A stretch of DNA of 64,000 bases from Methylobacterium gossipiicola (GCF_900113485.1 NZ_FOPM01000008.1:62001-126000), one strand, 5' to 3'; shown: positions 28,220 through 37,599, counted from the stretch's first letter. Notes: generated by a model from the sequence alone, not told the origin. Program-made: numbers and translations.

Positions 28220-28884
28220 TGCGTGCCCTGAAGGCCCTGGTGGCCCGCGACCTCGCCCTCGCCGCGCGGGTCGGCGGCTCGGGGGCTTTGTCCCTCGTGT
28301 TCTTCCTCATGATCGTCGCCGTGGTGCCGTTCGCCTTGGGGCCCGACCTCAACCTCCTGTCGCGGATCGGCCCGGCCATCCTGTGGCTGGCGGCCGTGCT
28401 CGCCACCCTCATCGGCCTCGACCGGCTGTTTCAGGCCGACGAGGAAGACGGGTCCCTCGACCTCATGACCGGAGCGCCGGTGCCCCTCGAACTCGTGGTG
28501 CTGGCCAAGGTGCTGGCCCATTGGCTCACCACCGGCCTGCCCCTGGCGCTGGCGGCGCCCCTGTTCGGCCTGCTGGTGGCCCTGAACGGGACCGCCATGG
28601 CGGCGACCAGCCTCACCCTCCTCGTCGGGACGCCGGCGCTCACCTTCATCGGCGCCGTCGGCTCGGCGCTGACCGCCTCGATTCGGCGCGGCGGCCTCAT
28701 CCTCGCCGTCCTGGTGCTGCCCCTCATGATCCCGACGCTGATTTTCGGCGTTTCGGCGAGCGAGGCGGCGCTGGGCGGCACGGTGCCGTTCACGACGCCG
28801 CTCGCCATCCTGGCGGCCCTGAGTCTGATTGCCGGCGTGGTCGGCACCCTGGCGGCGGCGGCGGCCCTACGCTGGAGCGAGTGA
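28219..28884 (+). CDS. ccmB: haem exporter permease CcmB
   Basis: About 221 residues with six transmembrane helices; the N-terminal RALKALVARDLALAAR, LVFFLMIVAVVPFALGP and LGLDRLF-like ATLIGLDRLFQADEEDGSLD patterns are those of CcmB. The start is ambiguous: GTG at 28210, 28213 and 28216 and ATG at 28219 run in the same frame, all overlapping or abutting the ccmA stop. ccmC and ccmD, which often follow, are absent; the next gene is an unrelated SDR after about 110 bases. Confidence 0.9.
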   Translation: MRALKALVARDLALAARVGGSGALSLVFFLMIVAVVPFALGPDLNLLSRIGPAILWLAAVLATLIGLDRLFQADEEDGSLDLMTGAPVPLELVVLAKVLAHWLTTGLPLALAAPLFGLLVALNGTAMAATSLTLLVGTPALTFIGAVGSALTASIRRGGLILAVLVLPLMIPTLIFGVSASEAALGGTVPFTTPLAILAALSLIAGVVGTLAAAAALRWSE

Positions 28885-28993
28885 GGCGGCGCGGGCGGTG
28901 TGACCTTCCGTCCACCGAACCGGCTTCCGTGCCGAGGGCTTGTCCCGGAGTAGGCTTCCCCCGGGAGGCCGCCCCTCCGATACGGAACGCCCC

Positions 28994-29851
28994 ATGGTCG
29001 AGTACCCCAAGCCTCCCTTTCCGCAGCCGCCGATCCCCTATCCGGGTGCGTCGCACGCGATGAACCCGAAGCCGGACCACGGCGAGGAGACCTATCAGGG
29101 CTCGGGCAAGCTCACCGGCAAGGTCGCGCTCATCACGGGGGGCGACAGCGGCATCGGCCGGGCGGTGGCCATCGCGTATGCCCGCGAGGGCGCCGATATC
29201 GCCCTGAGCTACCTCGACGAGCACGAGGACGCAAAGGACACCGCCGCCTGGGTGGAGAAGGCCGGCCGCCGCGTCGTGCTGCTACCGGGCGACGTCGCCG
29301 ACCACCGCCATTGCGCGAGCCTCGTGGACAAGACCGTCTCGGACCTCGGCCGGCTCGACATCGTGGTGAACAACGCGGCGTTCCAGAAGCTCGCCGACAG
29401 CCTCGACGACATCGAGATCGCCGACTGGGACCGGCACTACGCCGTCAACGTCCACGCGATGTTCTACATCCTGAAGGCCGCCTCGCCGCATCTGAAGGCG
29501 GGTGCGTCCATCATCAACACCGCCTCGGTGAACGCCAAGACGCCCGTGGAGCAGCAACTCGCCTATTCGTCGACCAAGGCCGCCATCACCAATATGACGG
29601 CGAACCTCGCGCGCATCCTCGGCAAGCGCGGCATCCGCGCCAACGCGGTGCTGCCGGGGCCGATCTGGACCCCGCTCATCCCGTCCACGATGTACACCGA
29701 GCAGGTCGAGACCTTCGGCTCGCAGACGCCGATGGGCCGCCCCGGCCAGCCCGCCGAACTCGCCCCCGCCTACGTGCTCCTGGCTTCAGACGGCGCCAGC
29801 TACATGAGCGGTGCGATGATCGCGGTCACGGGGGGCATGGTCACGATCTGA
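28994..29851 (+). CDS. SDR-family oxidoreductase (YghA/YdaD type)
   Basis: 285 residues. A proline-rich N-terminal extension (PKPPFPQPPIPYPGAS, about 45 residues) precedes the Rossmann core: ALITGGDSGIGRAVAIAYA, NNAAFQKLADS, catalytic Ser in IINTASVNAK, and Tyr/Lys in LAYSSTKAAI. This extended layout is that of general-stress SDRs such as YdaD and YghA, NAD(P)H-dependent enzymes of uncertain substrate. ATG 28994 is used. Its last 11 bases overlap the end of the convergent OpgC-like gene. Confidence 0.85.
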   Translation: MVEYPKPPFPQPPIPYPGASHAMNPKPDHGEETYQGSGKLTGKVALITGGDSGIGRAVAIAYAREGADIALSYLDEHEDAKDTAAWVEKAGRRVVLLPGDVADHRHCASLVDKTVSDLGRLDIVVNNAAFQKLADSLDDIEIADWDRHYAVNVHAMFYILKAASPHLKAGASIINTASVNAKTPVEQQLAYSSTKAAITNMTANLARILGKRGIRANAVLPGPIWTPLIPSTMYTEQVETFGSQTPMGRPGQPAELAPAYVLLASDGASYMSGAMIAVTGGMVTI

Positions 29852-31010
29852 GCGCCGGATCGAGGGTCGGGGACGGGCCGTGTCGGTCCGGCCGTTCGGG
29901 TGCCCGTATGGGGCGGCGCTGGCTGATCAGGTCGGCGAGCCACAGGAAGGCCGCGATGGCGGCGACCTCGACGAGGAGGGCGGGCAGCCAAGCCCCGTTG
30001 GTTGCGTCGCGGACGAGGTCCAGCACCTCGTCCGCCAGGACGGCGCCGACCGCTCCGAGGGCGAAGACCGGGAGCGACGACCGGCCGAGTCGCGGCAGGA
30101 ACTGATTGGGTTGGGCTGCGTGAAGCAGGCGGATCAGGGGCGCCTTCGGCAGGGCCATGACGAGGTAGGCCAAGGACAGCACGTGCAGCAGTCGGAGAGG
30201 CGATTGGTAGGTCTTGCTCGCTCCGATCCAGAAATGTTCGTGTCGGGCCAGGATCCACTCCTGGGCTGGTGGCCAGAGCGGAGCCGCTCCGACGACGAGG
30301 ACGATATACCCGAGCAGCAGGGTGAGGGCGGGAACGACTAGGAGCGGTGTCACCGGAGCCCGCACGCCCCGGATCATGGCCATCCCGAGGGTGAGGCCGA
30401 TGCAGAACAGCAGCGTCCAGGGAATGATGCTGAGGAGGAAGGGCTCGCCCGTCAGGGAGTTATGCATGACGAGCTGGAAATGTCCCCCGGCGATCCAGAG
30501 GAGGCCGGCGGCGCCGAGGGGAGCCCACCAGCGCCACACGGCCAAGCGAAGCCAGATGGGCGCCATCAGCATCAGCGCCACGTAGAGGCGTAGGATGGTC
30601 GAGTGGCCCACGGTTTGGCGCAGGGTCACCGCGTGCCACAGCAAGGTCGCGGGCCCTGGATTCTGCAGGAGGTGCAGATGATCCGCGTAGCCTTTGTCCG
30701 AACCGCGCAGGATGATCACCGTGGCGAAGACGAGGAGCGTCGCGGCGACGATCCCGAGGTCGAAGGCGAAGATGCGCGCGGCCCGGCGCCAGAGACCGAG
30801 CAGCAGGTTCGGGAACGGGCCGGCGGCGCGGCCACCGAAGGCCAGGGCGGTGGAGATTCCGCTCAGGAGGACGAAAACATCGGCACTATCGGAGAAGCCC
30901 AGCCGCGACGGCGACAGGGCGTTCAACTGCCCCAGCTGCAGGTGACCGACAAAGATGTTGACGAGGCAGAGGCCCCGGATCGTGTCGATGGTTGTGCGGC
31001 GTGAGGGCAA
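29841..31010 (-). CDS. opgC: OpgC-family membrane acyltransferase-like protein
   Basis: 389 residues with about ten transmembrane helices. The start RRTTIDTIRGLCLVNIFVGH and FSDSADVFVLLSGISTALAF (the D-x-FVLLSG motif) identify the OpgC / acyltransferase-3-related family. OpgC succinylates osmoregulated periplasmic glucans in enterobacteria and Rhodobacter. No glucan synthesis gene (opgG, opgH or ndvB type) is adjacent, so the actual acceptor is unknown. Divergent upstream sequence is AT-rich (31060-31105), a likely promoter area. Confidence 0.78.
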   Translation of the reverse strand: MPSRRTTIDTIRGLCLVNIFVGHLQLGQLNALSPSRLGFSDSADVFVLLSGISTALAFGGRAAGPFPNLLLGLWRRAARIFAFDLGIVAATLLVFATVIILRGSDKGYADHLHLLQNPGPATLLWHAVTLRQTVGHSTILRLYVALMLMAPIWLRLAVWRWWAPLGAAGLLWIAGGHFQLVMHNSLTGEPFLLSIIPWTLLFCIGLTLGMAMIRGVRAPVTPLLVVPALTLLLGYIVLVVGAAPLWPPAQEWILARHEHFWIGASKTYQSPLRLLHVLSLAYLVMALPKAPLIRLLHAAQPNQFLPRLGRSSLPVFALGAVGAVLADEVLDLVRDATNGAWLPALLVEVAAIAAFLWLADLISQRRPIRAPERPDRHGPSPTLDPALRS

Positions 31011-31137
31011 TGCGGACTTCCCGGTGACGCGGCGTCCCCGGTTCCCTTTAGCTCCCTCCTCTTAATCGAAGGTTGTTGTTTTAAGTGTATTCAATTCATG
31101 GATGACGCGCTCGGCAAGCGCCGCTGTTGCGCGCACC

Positions 31138-32316
31138 CTATGCTGGATCGGCATCGATCCGCAGCTTCAGGATCGCGTAGGGCGGCTGCTGCCGGTCCTC
31201 GCCGTCGTTGTATTCCGGCCGCCGGTTCACCTGGGCCGACGAGATGTGAAGCCAGCGGTCGGGGGTGATCCAGAACGTGTCGGCCCAGATCAGGCGCGGG
31301 TCGGAGGCGAGGATCTCGACGCTGCCGTCCGGGTTGCGCCGGCCCACCGCGTTGAACTCCTGCAGGGCGAGGTAGACCCGGTCCTTCGAATCCGTGGTGA
31401 GGCCGCCGGTCATGCCCTTCTCGCCGAGATCCTCGACGCTGGCCGCGACCGCCGCGTCGGTGGCCTGCGGGTCGAGGAGGGCCGCCGTATCGACGGCGTA
31501 GAGGTGTCGGCCCATCAGGGGGGCGTAGTAGAGGCGTCGCCCGTCGGGGCTGAGTGCGATGCCGTTGGCGCCGCCCTGGACCGGGCGGGGCGGCGCATCG
31601 CCCTTCCGCTGGACCACGGCCCGGCCCTCGACGAACTTCAGCAAGCCTTTCTGCGACTTCGTGCTGGCGTGCCCGTGAAGGCAGCGCACCACCCGCCCCG
31701 TGATGAGGTCGACGGCGAGGATTGCCCCCTCCCCGTCCTGGCCCTGATCGGTGATGTAGGCGCGGGCGTAGCCATCGCGGATGTCGACGCGCAGGTCGTT
31801 CAGGGACGAGGTCGGGACGATTCCGGATTCGAGGGGCACCATCCGGAGAACCCGGTTCCGCGCGATGTCCATCTGCACGAGCTTGGCGCCGCCCTTCACC
31901 GGCGGGCCGGAACCGTCGGGCAGGCCGGCATCGAGGAGCCATAGGGTGTCGTCGCGGTCGAACACCCCATTGGGCACGTGGAAGAAACGGGCTTGCGCCT
32001 GGGCCGGATCGGGCTGGTTGGTCTCGAGATCGGGATAGGGTTTCACCGCGCCGCCGGGCAGAACCTCGCCCAGCGTGTAGGGCACCTTGGCGTTGAAGCG
32101 CGGCATCATGATGAAAGCGCGGCCGCCGCGCGCGATGGCGAGGCCCGTGGGCGTCGAGGGCGCATCGGCCGTGAAGGCGAGTTCCAGGCCGGCGGGCGTC
32201 CGATCCGTGGTCACGCGGGCCTCCGCTTCGGGCGCTGCCCGGCTCGGGCCCGCGGTGGACAGGGTGGCGGCGCCGGCGAGGCCGACGGCGAGGAGATCGC
32301 GGCGTGCGAGGGACAT
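31138..32316 (-). CDS. exported MRJP/yellow-family beta-propeller protein (second of two)
   Basis: 392 residues. A twin-arginine-like signal (LARRDLLAVGLAGAATLSTA) leads into repeated strands of a six-bladed propeller: PTGLAIARGGRAFIMMPRF, LVQMDIARNRVLRMVPLE, SLNDLRVDIRDGYAYI-like, ANGIALSPDGRRLYYAPLMG, YLALQEFNAVGRRNPDG, WADTFWITPDRWLHIS. This order is that of bacterial major royal jelly protein/yellow-family members, whose biochemical role is unproven. Third gene of a three-gene run, 25 bases after the SMP-30 gene. It is a paralogue of the protein encoded at 33381-34589. Confidence 0.78.
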   Translation of the reverse strand: MSLARRDLLAVGLAGAATLSTAGPSRAAPEAEARVTTDRTPAGLELAFTADAPSTPTGLAIARGGRAFIMMPRFNAKVPYTLGEVLPGGAVKPYPDLETNQPDPAQAQARFFHVPNGVFDRDDTLWLLDAGLPDGSGPPVKGGAKLVQMDIARNRVLRMVPLESGIVPTSSLNDLRVDIRDGYARAYITDQGQDGEGAILAVDLITGRVVRCLHGHASTKSQKGLLKFVEGRAVVQRKGDAPPRPVQGGANGIALSPDGRRLYYAPLMGRHLYAVDTAALLDPQATDAAVAASVEDLGEKGMTGGLTTDSKDRVYLALQEFNAVGRRNPDGSVEILASDPRLIWADTFWITPDRWLHISSAQVNRRPEYNDGEDRQQPPYAILKLRIDADPA

Positions 32317-32341
32317 GATCGAGTCCGATGTTGGAGAAGGA

Positions 32342-33319
32342 TCAGGGGTGGCCGGCGCCCCGGACCTTGAGGTCGATGGCGAGAACGGCCGGGCCGGAGG
32401 CGATGAAGAGGCGGCGTCCATCGGGGCCGCCGAAGGTGACGTTGGCGGCTTCCCGCGCCGTGGCGATCCGCCCGAGGGGCCGGCCGTCGCCGCGAAACAC
32501 CCGCACGCCGTCGCCGCAGGCGGCGTAGACGCGGCCCTCGGCATCGACGGCGAGCCCGTCCGGCACCCCGGCCTCCACCGTCGCGAAGGCGCGGGGGGCT
32601 CCGAGGCTGCGCCCGTTCTCGACGGGAAAGACGTTGATCGTCCGCGCCCCTTCGGGATTGAGCGAGGCGCCGGTATCGCTGACATAGAGCCGGCGCCCGT
32701 CGGGGCTGAAGGCGAGGCCGTTGGGTTGGTCGAGGGCGTCGGTCTGCCCCGTCACCGTCCCGTCCGGATCGATGCGATAGACCCGCCGCGCCGCCTGCTC
32801 GGGCGTCAGCACGATCCCCTCCTCCGGCATGGAGATGCCGAAGATCGGGTCGGTGAACCAGATCGCCCCATCGGGAGCCAGGGCCGCATCGTTGGGCGAG
32901 TTCAGGGCCTTGCCTCCGTAGCGGTCGGCCAGGACGGTGAGGGACCCGTCGGCCTCCGCCCGCACCACGCGCCGGCCCCGATGCTCGCAGGTGACGAGGC
33001 GCCCCCGCCCGTCGAGGATGTTGCCATTGGCGTTGTCGGAGGGATCGCGGAAGGGGCGGACCGTGCCGTCCTCGCCGATGAGCATCATGCGGTTGGCCCG
33101 GACATCGCTGAACACGAGGCCGCCGAGGCGGGGCGCGTAGCACGGCCCCTCGCACCAGCGCCCGCCGTCGTAGAGCGTGGCCACGCGGGCTTCCGGATCG
33201 ACCACGGCGTGGAAGTCCGGATCGTCGAACCGCAGGATTGGAGCGGCCTGCGCCAGGCGGGAGGTCGCCGCGAGGCCGAGGCCGAGGGCGGTCTGGCGCA
33301 GGAAGGTGCGTCGGTTCAC
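32342..33319 (-). CDS. exported SMP-30/gluconolactonase-family protein
   Basis: 325 residues. A twin-arginine signal (NRRTFLRQTALGLGLAATS) precedes an SMP-30 propeller: the metal-ligand Glu in WCEGPCYAPRLGGLVFSDV, LNSPNDAALAPDGAIWFTDP (Asn/Asp ligands) and PDGLAVDAEGRVYAACGDG. Members hydrolyse sugar-acid lactones or other esters with a bound divalent metal. Folded export by Tat fits a metalloenzyme loaded in the cytoplasm. GTG 33319 is selected because the Tat motif starts right after it. Placed between two MRJP-type genes in the same direction. Confidence 0.85.
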   Translation of the reverse strand: MNRRTFLRQTALGLGLAATSRLAQAAPILRFDDPDFHAVVDPEARVATLYDGGRWCEGPCYAPRLGGLVFSDVRANRMMLIGEDGTVRPFRDPSDNANGNILDGRGRLVTCEHRGRRVVRAEADGSLTVLADRYGGKALNSPNDAALAPDGAIWFTDPIFGISMPEEGIVLTPEQAARRVYRIDPDGTVTGQTDALDQPNGLAFSPDGRRLYVSDTGASLNPEGARTINVFPVENGRSLGAPRAFATVEAGVPDGLAVDAEGRVYAACGDGVRVFRGDGRPLGRIATAREAANVTFGGPDGRRLFIASGPAVLAIDLKVRGAGHP

Positions 33320-33380
33320 GGCTGTCGGCCCTCGTGGTCGGAGCGGCGGCCGGCTCTCGTGCCGGCCGCCGGGATGGGGG

Positions 33381-34589
33381 TCAGCGGGCCTTTGAGGCGT
33401 CCGGCGCGGCCGGCTTGAAGCTCCAGAGATCGGTCGGCAGGGCCGCCGGGGCGTCGGGCTTGTAGAAGGCCGAATCCTGGATGCGCGAGGTGGTGACGTA
33501 GAGCGTCCCGTCCGGGCCTTCGCCGAAGGTGTCGGGCCAGCGCAGGCGCGCATCCTTGATGAGCGTCGCCGTCGCGGCGCCCTTGGCGGAGAGGTCGCGG
33601 ACCTTGATGGAATCGTCCTGGGGCGAGGTGATGTACATCCGCCCATCGTGCCGGGAGATGATGAGACCGTCCGCCGGGCCGTTCTCGCCCACGGTCTCGA
33701 TCCGCCCGGCGAGGCTCTTGTCGGCCAGCGCCGTGGGCATCAGGGCCTGGGTGACGCCGCCGGCCAGGGCCTCCGTCGGCAGGCTGTAGAGGGTCTTGCC
33801 CTTGATCGCCTGCCAGTAGAGCGTCTTGCCGTCGGGCGAGAGGGCGATGCCGTCGGCGGCGAACTCGACGCCACGCCCGTCCGGGCGACGCAGGGGCTTG
33901 CCCTCGTAGGTCACGGTCACGCTCTTGTCGGGCTGTGTCGAAGGATCGCCGTCGAGGACGCGGCGCGCCTTGCCGCTGTCGAGGTCCACCACCACGAGGG
34001 CGCCCTTGGCCCCGGAATCCGTGAGGTAGGCGGTCTTGCCGTCGGGTGAGAAGCGCACGTCGTTGAGGTAGGAGCCCTGTGGCGCCACCGTCTCGTCGAA
34101 CGCGATGGTGCGGGCGGGCTGGTTGGTCTTCAGGTCGATCTCGACGAGCTTCGGCCCGCCCGGCACCAGGGCGCCCATGGCGGGGGCGGCGGGATCGAGG
34201 ACCCAGACGTTGCCGTCGGGGCTTGCCACCACGCTCTGGACACAGACCCAATGGTCCCCGGCCGAGACCTCGTCCTTCTTGGCGTTGCGCCAGGAATTCC
34301 ACGCCGCGTCGGGAAACGGCACGATCTTGCCGTTCTTCACCTCTGCGACGGAGACCTCGGTGTCCTCGGTCCAGCGCGGAAAATTCACGAAGATCCGCCC
34401 GTCCTTCGATACGGTGACGCCCGTGACCTGATGCTCGAAGCTCGCGACCTTGGTGAGGGTGCCGCCGGTATTCGCCGGCGGTGGGCTCGTCTGTGCCGTG
34501 GCCGGACTGCCGCTCAGGTTCGCCCCGGCGACGAGGGTGGCGGCGAGGCAGGTCGGGCGGACGAGGGAGAGAGGGGCGCGCGGGGGCAT
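33381..34589 (-). CDS. exported MRJP/yellow-family beta-propeller protein (first of two)
   Basis: 402 residues. A Sec-type signal (LVRPTCLAATLVAGANLSGS, cleavage near ATAQ) and then the yellow/MRJP pattern: VSKDGRIFVNFPRWTEDTE, VLDPAAPAMGALVPGGPKLV, LNDVRFSPDGKTAYLTDSG, ADGIALSPDGKTLYWQAIKG, RWPDTFGEGPDGTLYVTTS. First gene of the run; the SMP-30 gene starts 61 bases after its stop. A strong hairpin lies 162 bases upstream of its ATG. Function unknown; periplasmic ligand binding or lactonase-like activity are the plausible choices. Confidence 0.8.
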   Translation of the reverse strand: MPPRAPLSLVRPTCLAATLVAGANLSGSPATAQTSPPPANTGGTLTKVASFEHQVTGVTVSKDGRIFVNFPRWTEDTEVSVAEVKNGKIVPFPDAAWNSWRNAKKDEVSAGDHWVCVQSVVASPDGNVWVLDPAAPAMGALVPGGPKLVEIDLKTNQPARTIAFDETVAPQGSYLNDVRFSPDGKTAYLTDSGAKGALVVVDLDSGKARRVLDGDPSTQPDKSVTVTYEGKPLRRPDGRGVEFAADGIALSPDGKTLYWQAIKGKTLYSLPTEALAGGVTQALMPTALADKSLAGRIETVGENGPADGLIISRHDGRMYITSPQDDSIKVRDLSAKGAATATLIKDARLRWPDTFGEGPDGTLYVTTSRIQDSAFYKPDAPAALPTDLWSFKPAAPDASKAR

Positions 34590-35208
34590 GGCGATCTCAC
34601 GAGGGGGGCGACGCGCGATCCTCGGACGCCCGTGACGCGCGCCTCGGGCGCGGGCGGCCTGGGTGTCCGGACGCGCGACCGGGGGGCGTCGTTCGCCGGG
34701 ACAACGCACGGACCGGCCACCGGGCTTCATCGGTTCTCGCCGGGACACCACCCTTCAGGGTGCGGCGAAGGCGCACCCTGAAGGGAATGCGGGCGAAGTA
34801 TAATTCCGCCCACGGAGCCTCGTGGGGGGTGCCGGGAGGGAATGCTGCCGAATGATCCCGCCTTTCGAAATGCGCCGGTCAATGTCGGCTGAGTTGTAGC
34901 GAAGCATTTCATGCCAATTTCAGGCTGAGCGCAAGCCCTCGATTTCCCGGACCGCTGGGTAGGATTGAGGAGATTTTTGGTCTTACTTTCTCGTCCGTGC
35001 GTATAGTGTGAGATGTCGAATTTGTATTTGGTGCTATCGCGCGTTCGTGATCTGCGTCGCTCGGCGGGGTTGTGATCCCTGCTTTAGTATAGAGGGGGCG
35101 TTTCATCAGGGTTGTTTGGCTATTATTGAGAAAAATAACGGCTCGTTAAGGCCGTCCCTCTACACGACGGGAAGGGCATCGCGGGCGGTGGCTGGGGGAA
35201 ATGTCGTG
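34590..35208. other. long divergent intergenic region, partly AT-rich
   Basis: 619 bases between the divergent MRJP and chemoreceptor genes. The left part is GC-rich with the hairpin at 34751-34785. From about 34960 to 35150 the sequence is markedly AT-rich (TTTTTGGTCTTACTTTCTCG, TATAGTGTGAG), as expected for a promoter of the chemoreceptor gene. I see no protein-coding gene; an open frame exists there on the plus strand but has non-coding composition. Confidence 0.45.
34751..34785. promoter_or_regulatory. perfect 14-base inverted repeat
   Basis: CCCTTCAGGGTGCG (34751-34764) and CGCACCCTGAAGGG (34772-34785) are exact complements around a 7-base loop. Each arm also contains the shorter palindrome CCCTTCAGGG-like core. 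No T-run follows on either side, so an operator or RNA structure in the leader of the MRJP operon is more likely than a terminator. Confidence 0.55.
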
Positions 35209-36678
35209 ATGCTGGACATGGGAAACCGCGCGACGCTCGACGCCATCGATCGATCCCAGGCCCGCATCGAGTTCAGCCCGGACGGGACGGTGCTGACGGC
35301 CAATCAACTGTTCCTCGACCTGATGGAATACCCTCTTTCCGAAGTTCGAGGGCGGCATCACAGCCTCTTCGTTTCGCCCCAGCAGCGGGAGGACCCGGCC
35401 TATGCGGCGTTCTGGTCCGCCCTGCGCGCCGGTCAGTTCCAGGCGCGGGAGTTCAAGCGGACCTCGAAGAGCGGTCGCGAGATCTGGATTCAAGCCTCCT
35501 ACAATCCGGTGCTGAACCGGGGCGGCAAGGTGGTGCGGGTGATCAAGCTCGCCACAGACATCACGGCGCAGAAGCTGCGCAACATCGCCTACGAGGGACA
35601 GATCGCGGCGATCAACCGGACCCAGGCCGTCATCCATTTCACGCCCGACGGCGTCGTCACCGATGCCAACGTGAACTTCCTCGCCGCCCTCGGCTATCGC
35701 CTCGACGAGATCAGGGGCAAGCACCACAGCCTGTTCGTCCGTCCCGAGGAGCGCGGCAGCCCGGACTACGCGACGTTCTGGCGGGGCCTGGCCGCCGGCG
35801 AACACCGGGCGGGAGAGTTTTGCCGCATGGCCAAGGGGGGAGCCTCGGTCTGGATCCAGGCCGTCTACAATCCGATCCTCGGCCCGGACGGCAAGCCCTA
35901 CGCGGTGGTGAAATTCGCCACCGACATGACCGCCGCCGTGAACGAGCGGAATCGGCGGCGCGACGGACAGCGCAGCATCGAGCGGGATCTCGGACTCGTG
36001 ACCGGGGCGATCGCCGACATGAGCCGGCAAGCGCACGCCAATGCCGAGGCGACGATACAAACCTCGGGCAACGTTCAGGCGGTGGCCGCCGGCGCCGAGG
36101 AATTCTCGGCCTCCATCGAAGAGTTGAGTCGCCATGCCGTCGAGGCCAAGGGCGCCGCCGACGAAGCCGTGGCTCGGTCGAGCGAGGCCGGTGCCATCGT
36201 GTCGGGCCTCACGGCGTCGGCCGACAAGATCGGCGAAGTCGTCGAGGTAATCCGCTCCATCGCCGACCAGACCAACCTGCTCGCCCTCAACGCCACCATC
36301 GAGGCGGCGCGGGCCGGCGAGGCGGGGCGGGGCTTCGCCGTGGTGGCGGCCGAGGTGAAGGCGCTGGCGAACCAGTCGTCGCGGGCCACGGAGGAGATCG
36401 GCACCCAGATCGCCGCCGTGCAGGCTTCGACGAATCAGGCCGTGCACGCCATCGAGGCCATCGGCCGGAGTATCCGCCACCTCAGCGAGATCTCGCTGAG
36501 CGTCTCTTCGGCGGTGACCGAGCAGGCGGCAGTGACCCGCGACATGTCGGTGAACATGCAGCACGCGGCCCAGAGCGTCGAGCTCATCCGGCGTACCATG
36601 GACGACATCGCCCGGGCCGCGAAGGACGTCGACGCCTCGATCCAGTCCGTCAACGGCGCGGCCCGCGCCCTCGGCTGA
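35209..36678 (+). CDS. soluble methyl-accepting chemotaxis protein with two PAS domains
   Basis: 489 residues and no transmembrane helix. Two tandem, mutually similar PAS domains (about residues 10-125 and 132-248) share [40 protein letters not shown] and [16 protein letters not shown], pointing to internal duplication. The C-terminal half is the MCP signalling coiled coil with the hairpin tip [20 protein letters not shown] and [13 protein letters not shown]. No HAMP domain. It should sense an internal signal such as redox or energy state and feed a CheA/CheW array. ATG 35209 follows GGGGGAA at 35194-35200. Confidence 0.88.
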   Translation: MLDMGNRATLDAIDRSQARIEFSPDGTVLTANQLFLDLMEYPLSEVRGRHHSLFVSPQQREDPAYAAFWSALRAGQFQAREFKRTSKSGREIWIQASYNPVLNRGGKVVRVIKLATDITAQKLRNIAYEGQIAAINRTQAVIHFTPDGVVTDANVNFLAALGYRLDEIRGKHHSLFVRPEERGSPDYATFWRGLAAGEHRAGEFCRMAKGGASVWIQAVYNPILGPDGKPYAVVKFATDMTAAVNERNRRRDGQRSIERDLGLVTGAIADMSRQAHANAEATIQTSGNVQAVAAGAEEFSASIEELSRHAVEAKGAADEAVARSSEAGAIVSGLTASADKIGEVVEVIRSIADQTNLLALNATIEAARAGEAGRGFAVVAAEVKALANQSSRATEEIGTQIAAVQASTNQAVHAIEAIGRSIRHLSEISLSVSSAVTEQAAVTRDMSVNMQHAAQSVELIRRTMDDIARAAKDVDASIQSVNGAARALG

Positions 36679-36693
36679 GCTTCCGGCGGCCTC

Positions 36694-37599
36694 TTATTCC
36701 AGATCCTGGAGGTGGCGCGCCGCGATGAGGGACGCCGCCGTGCGGTTCTCGACACCGAGCTTGGCGTAGATGCCCTCCAGGTGCTTGGTCACCGTGCGGG
36801 GGCTGAGGCCCAGGATTTCGCCGATATCGCGGCTGGCCTTGCCGCGCGACAACCACAGCAGCACCTCGGCCTCGCGGCCGGTGACGGGCAGGCGCGCCCG
36901 CAGGCGCTCGATCCCGGCTTCGCCGGAGTCTCGGGCGAGGCGCAGGAGAATCTCGTCGCCGGTGCCGCCGATGAGGCTGAGCGTGTAGGCGATCCCCGCC
37001 CCGTCCGCGAGGGTCAGGGGGGCGGAGGCGGTACCGGCGCGGCAGGCGAGGAGCCACGCCCGCGCCGTGGGCGGCAGGCCGGCGCCGTCCGGTGGGGCGA
37101 GGCCGGTGAGAAGACGGGCCGCCTGGGGGGTCGCCCATAGGATCGCGCCCTGCCCGTCCACGGCGAACAGAGTGCGACCGGCGGTGTCGAGGGCGGCTCG
37201 CGCACTCTGCGCCGCGCGAGCACCGGCGAGGTGCACCCGGATGCGCGCCAGGATCTCGTCGGGCGCGATGGGCTTCGTCACGTAATCGACGCCGCCCGCC
37301 TCCAGGCCCTTCACGATGTGCTCGGTCTCCGACAGGCCGGTCATGAAGATCACCGGCACGTGAGCGAGGGGGCCCTTCGCCTTGAGGCGCCGGCAGGTCT
37401 CGAACCCGTCCATGCCGGGCATCACCGCGTCCATCAGGATGATGTCGGGGGTGATCTCATCGACGAGCGCCAGGGCGAGATCGCCCGCCACCGCCACCAG
37501 CACGGTGGCGCCGGAGCGCTCGATGGCGTCGGTGAGGAAGCTCAGGGTCTCGGGGGAATCGTCGACCACCAGGACGATGTCGCGCTGGGGCTCAGGCAT
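36694..37599 (-). CDS. LuxR/NarL-type response regulator
   Basis: 301 residues. Receiver domain at 1-125 with Asp57 (IILMDAVMPGMDG), Thr in VIFMTGLSE and Lys in VDYVTKPIAP; a PAS-like middle region (about 135-225, TLFAVDGQGAILWATP); and a LuxR helix-turn-helix at about 235-299 (VTGREAEVLLWLSRGKASRD, LGLSPRTVTKHLEGIYAKLG). The gene overlaps the end of the sensor-transporter gene by 8 bases, so the two are surely co-expressed and probably form one phosphorelay. Likely targets, by position, are the amide transport and hydrolysis genes beginning at 41206. Confidence 0.88.
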   Translation of the reverse strand: MPEPQRDIVLVVDDSPETLSFLTDAIERSGATVLVAVAGDLALALVDEITPDIILMDAVMPGMDGFETCRRLKAKGPLAHVPVIFMTGLSETEHIVKGLEAGGVDYVTKPIAPDEILARIRVHLAGARAAQSARAALDTAGRTLFAVDGQGAILWATPQAARLLTGLAPPDGAGLPPTARAWLLACRAGTASAPLTLADGAGIAYTLSLIGGTGDEILLRLARDSGEAGIERLRARLPVTGREAEVLLWLSRGKASRDIGEILGLSPRTVTKHLEGIYAKLGVENRTAASLIAARHLQDLE

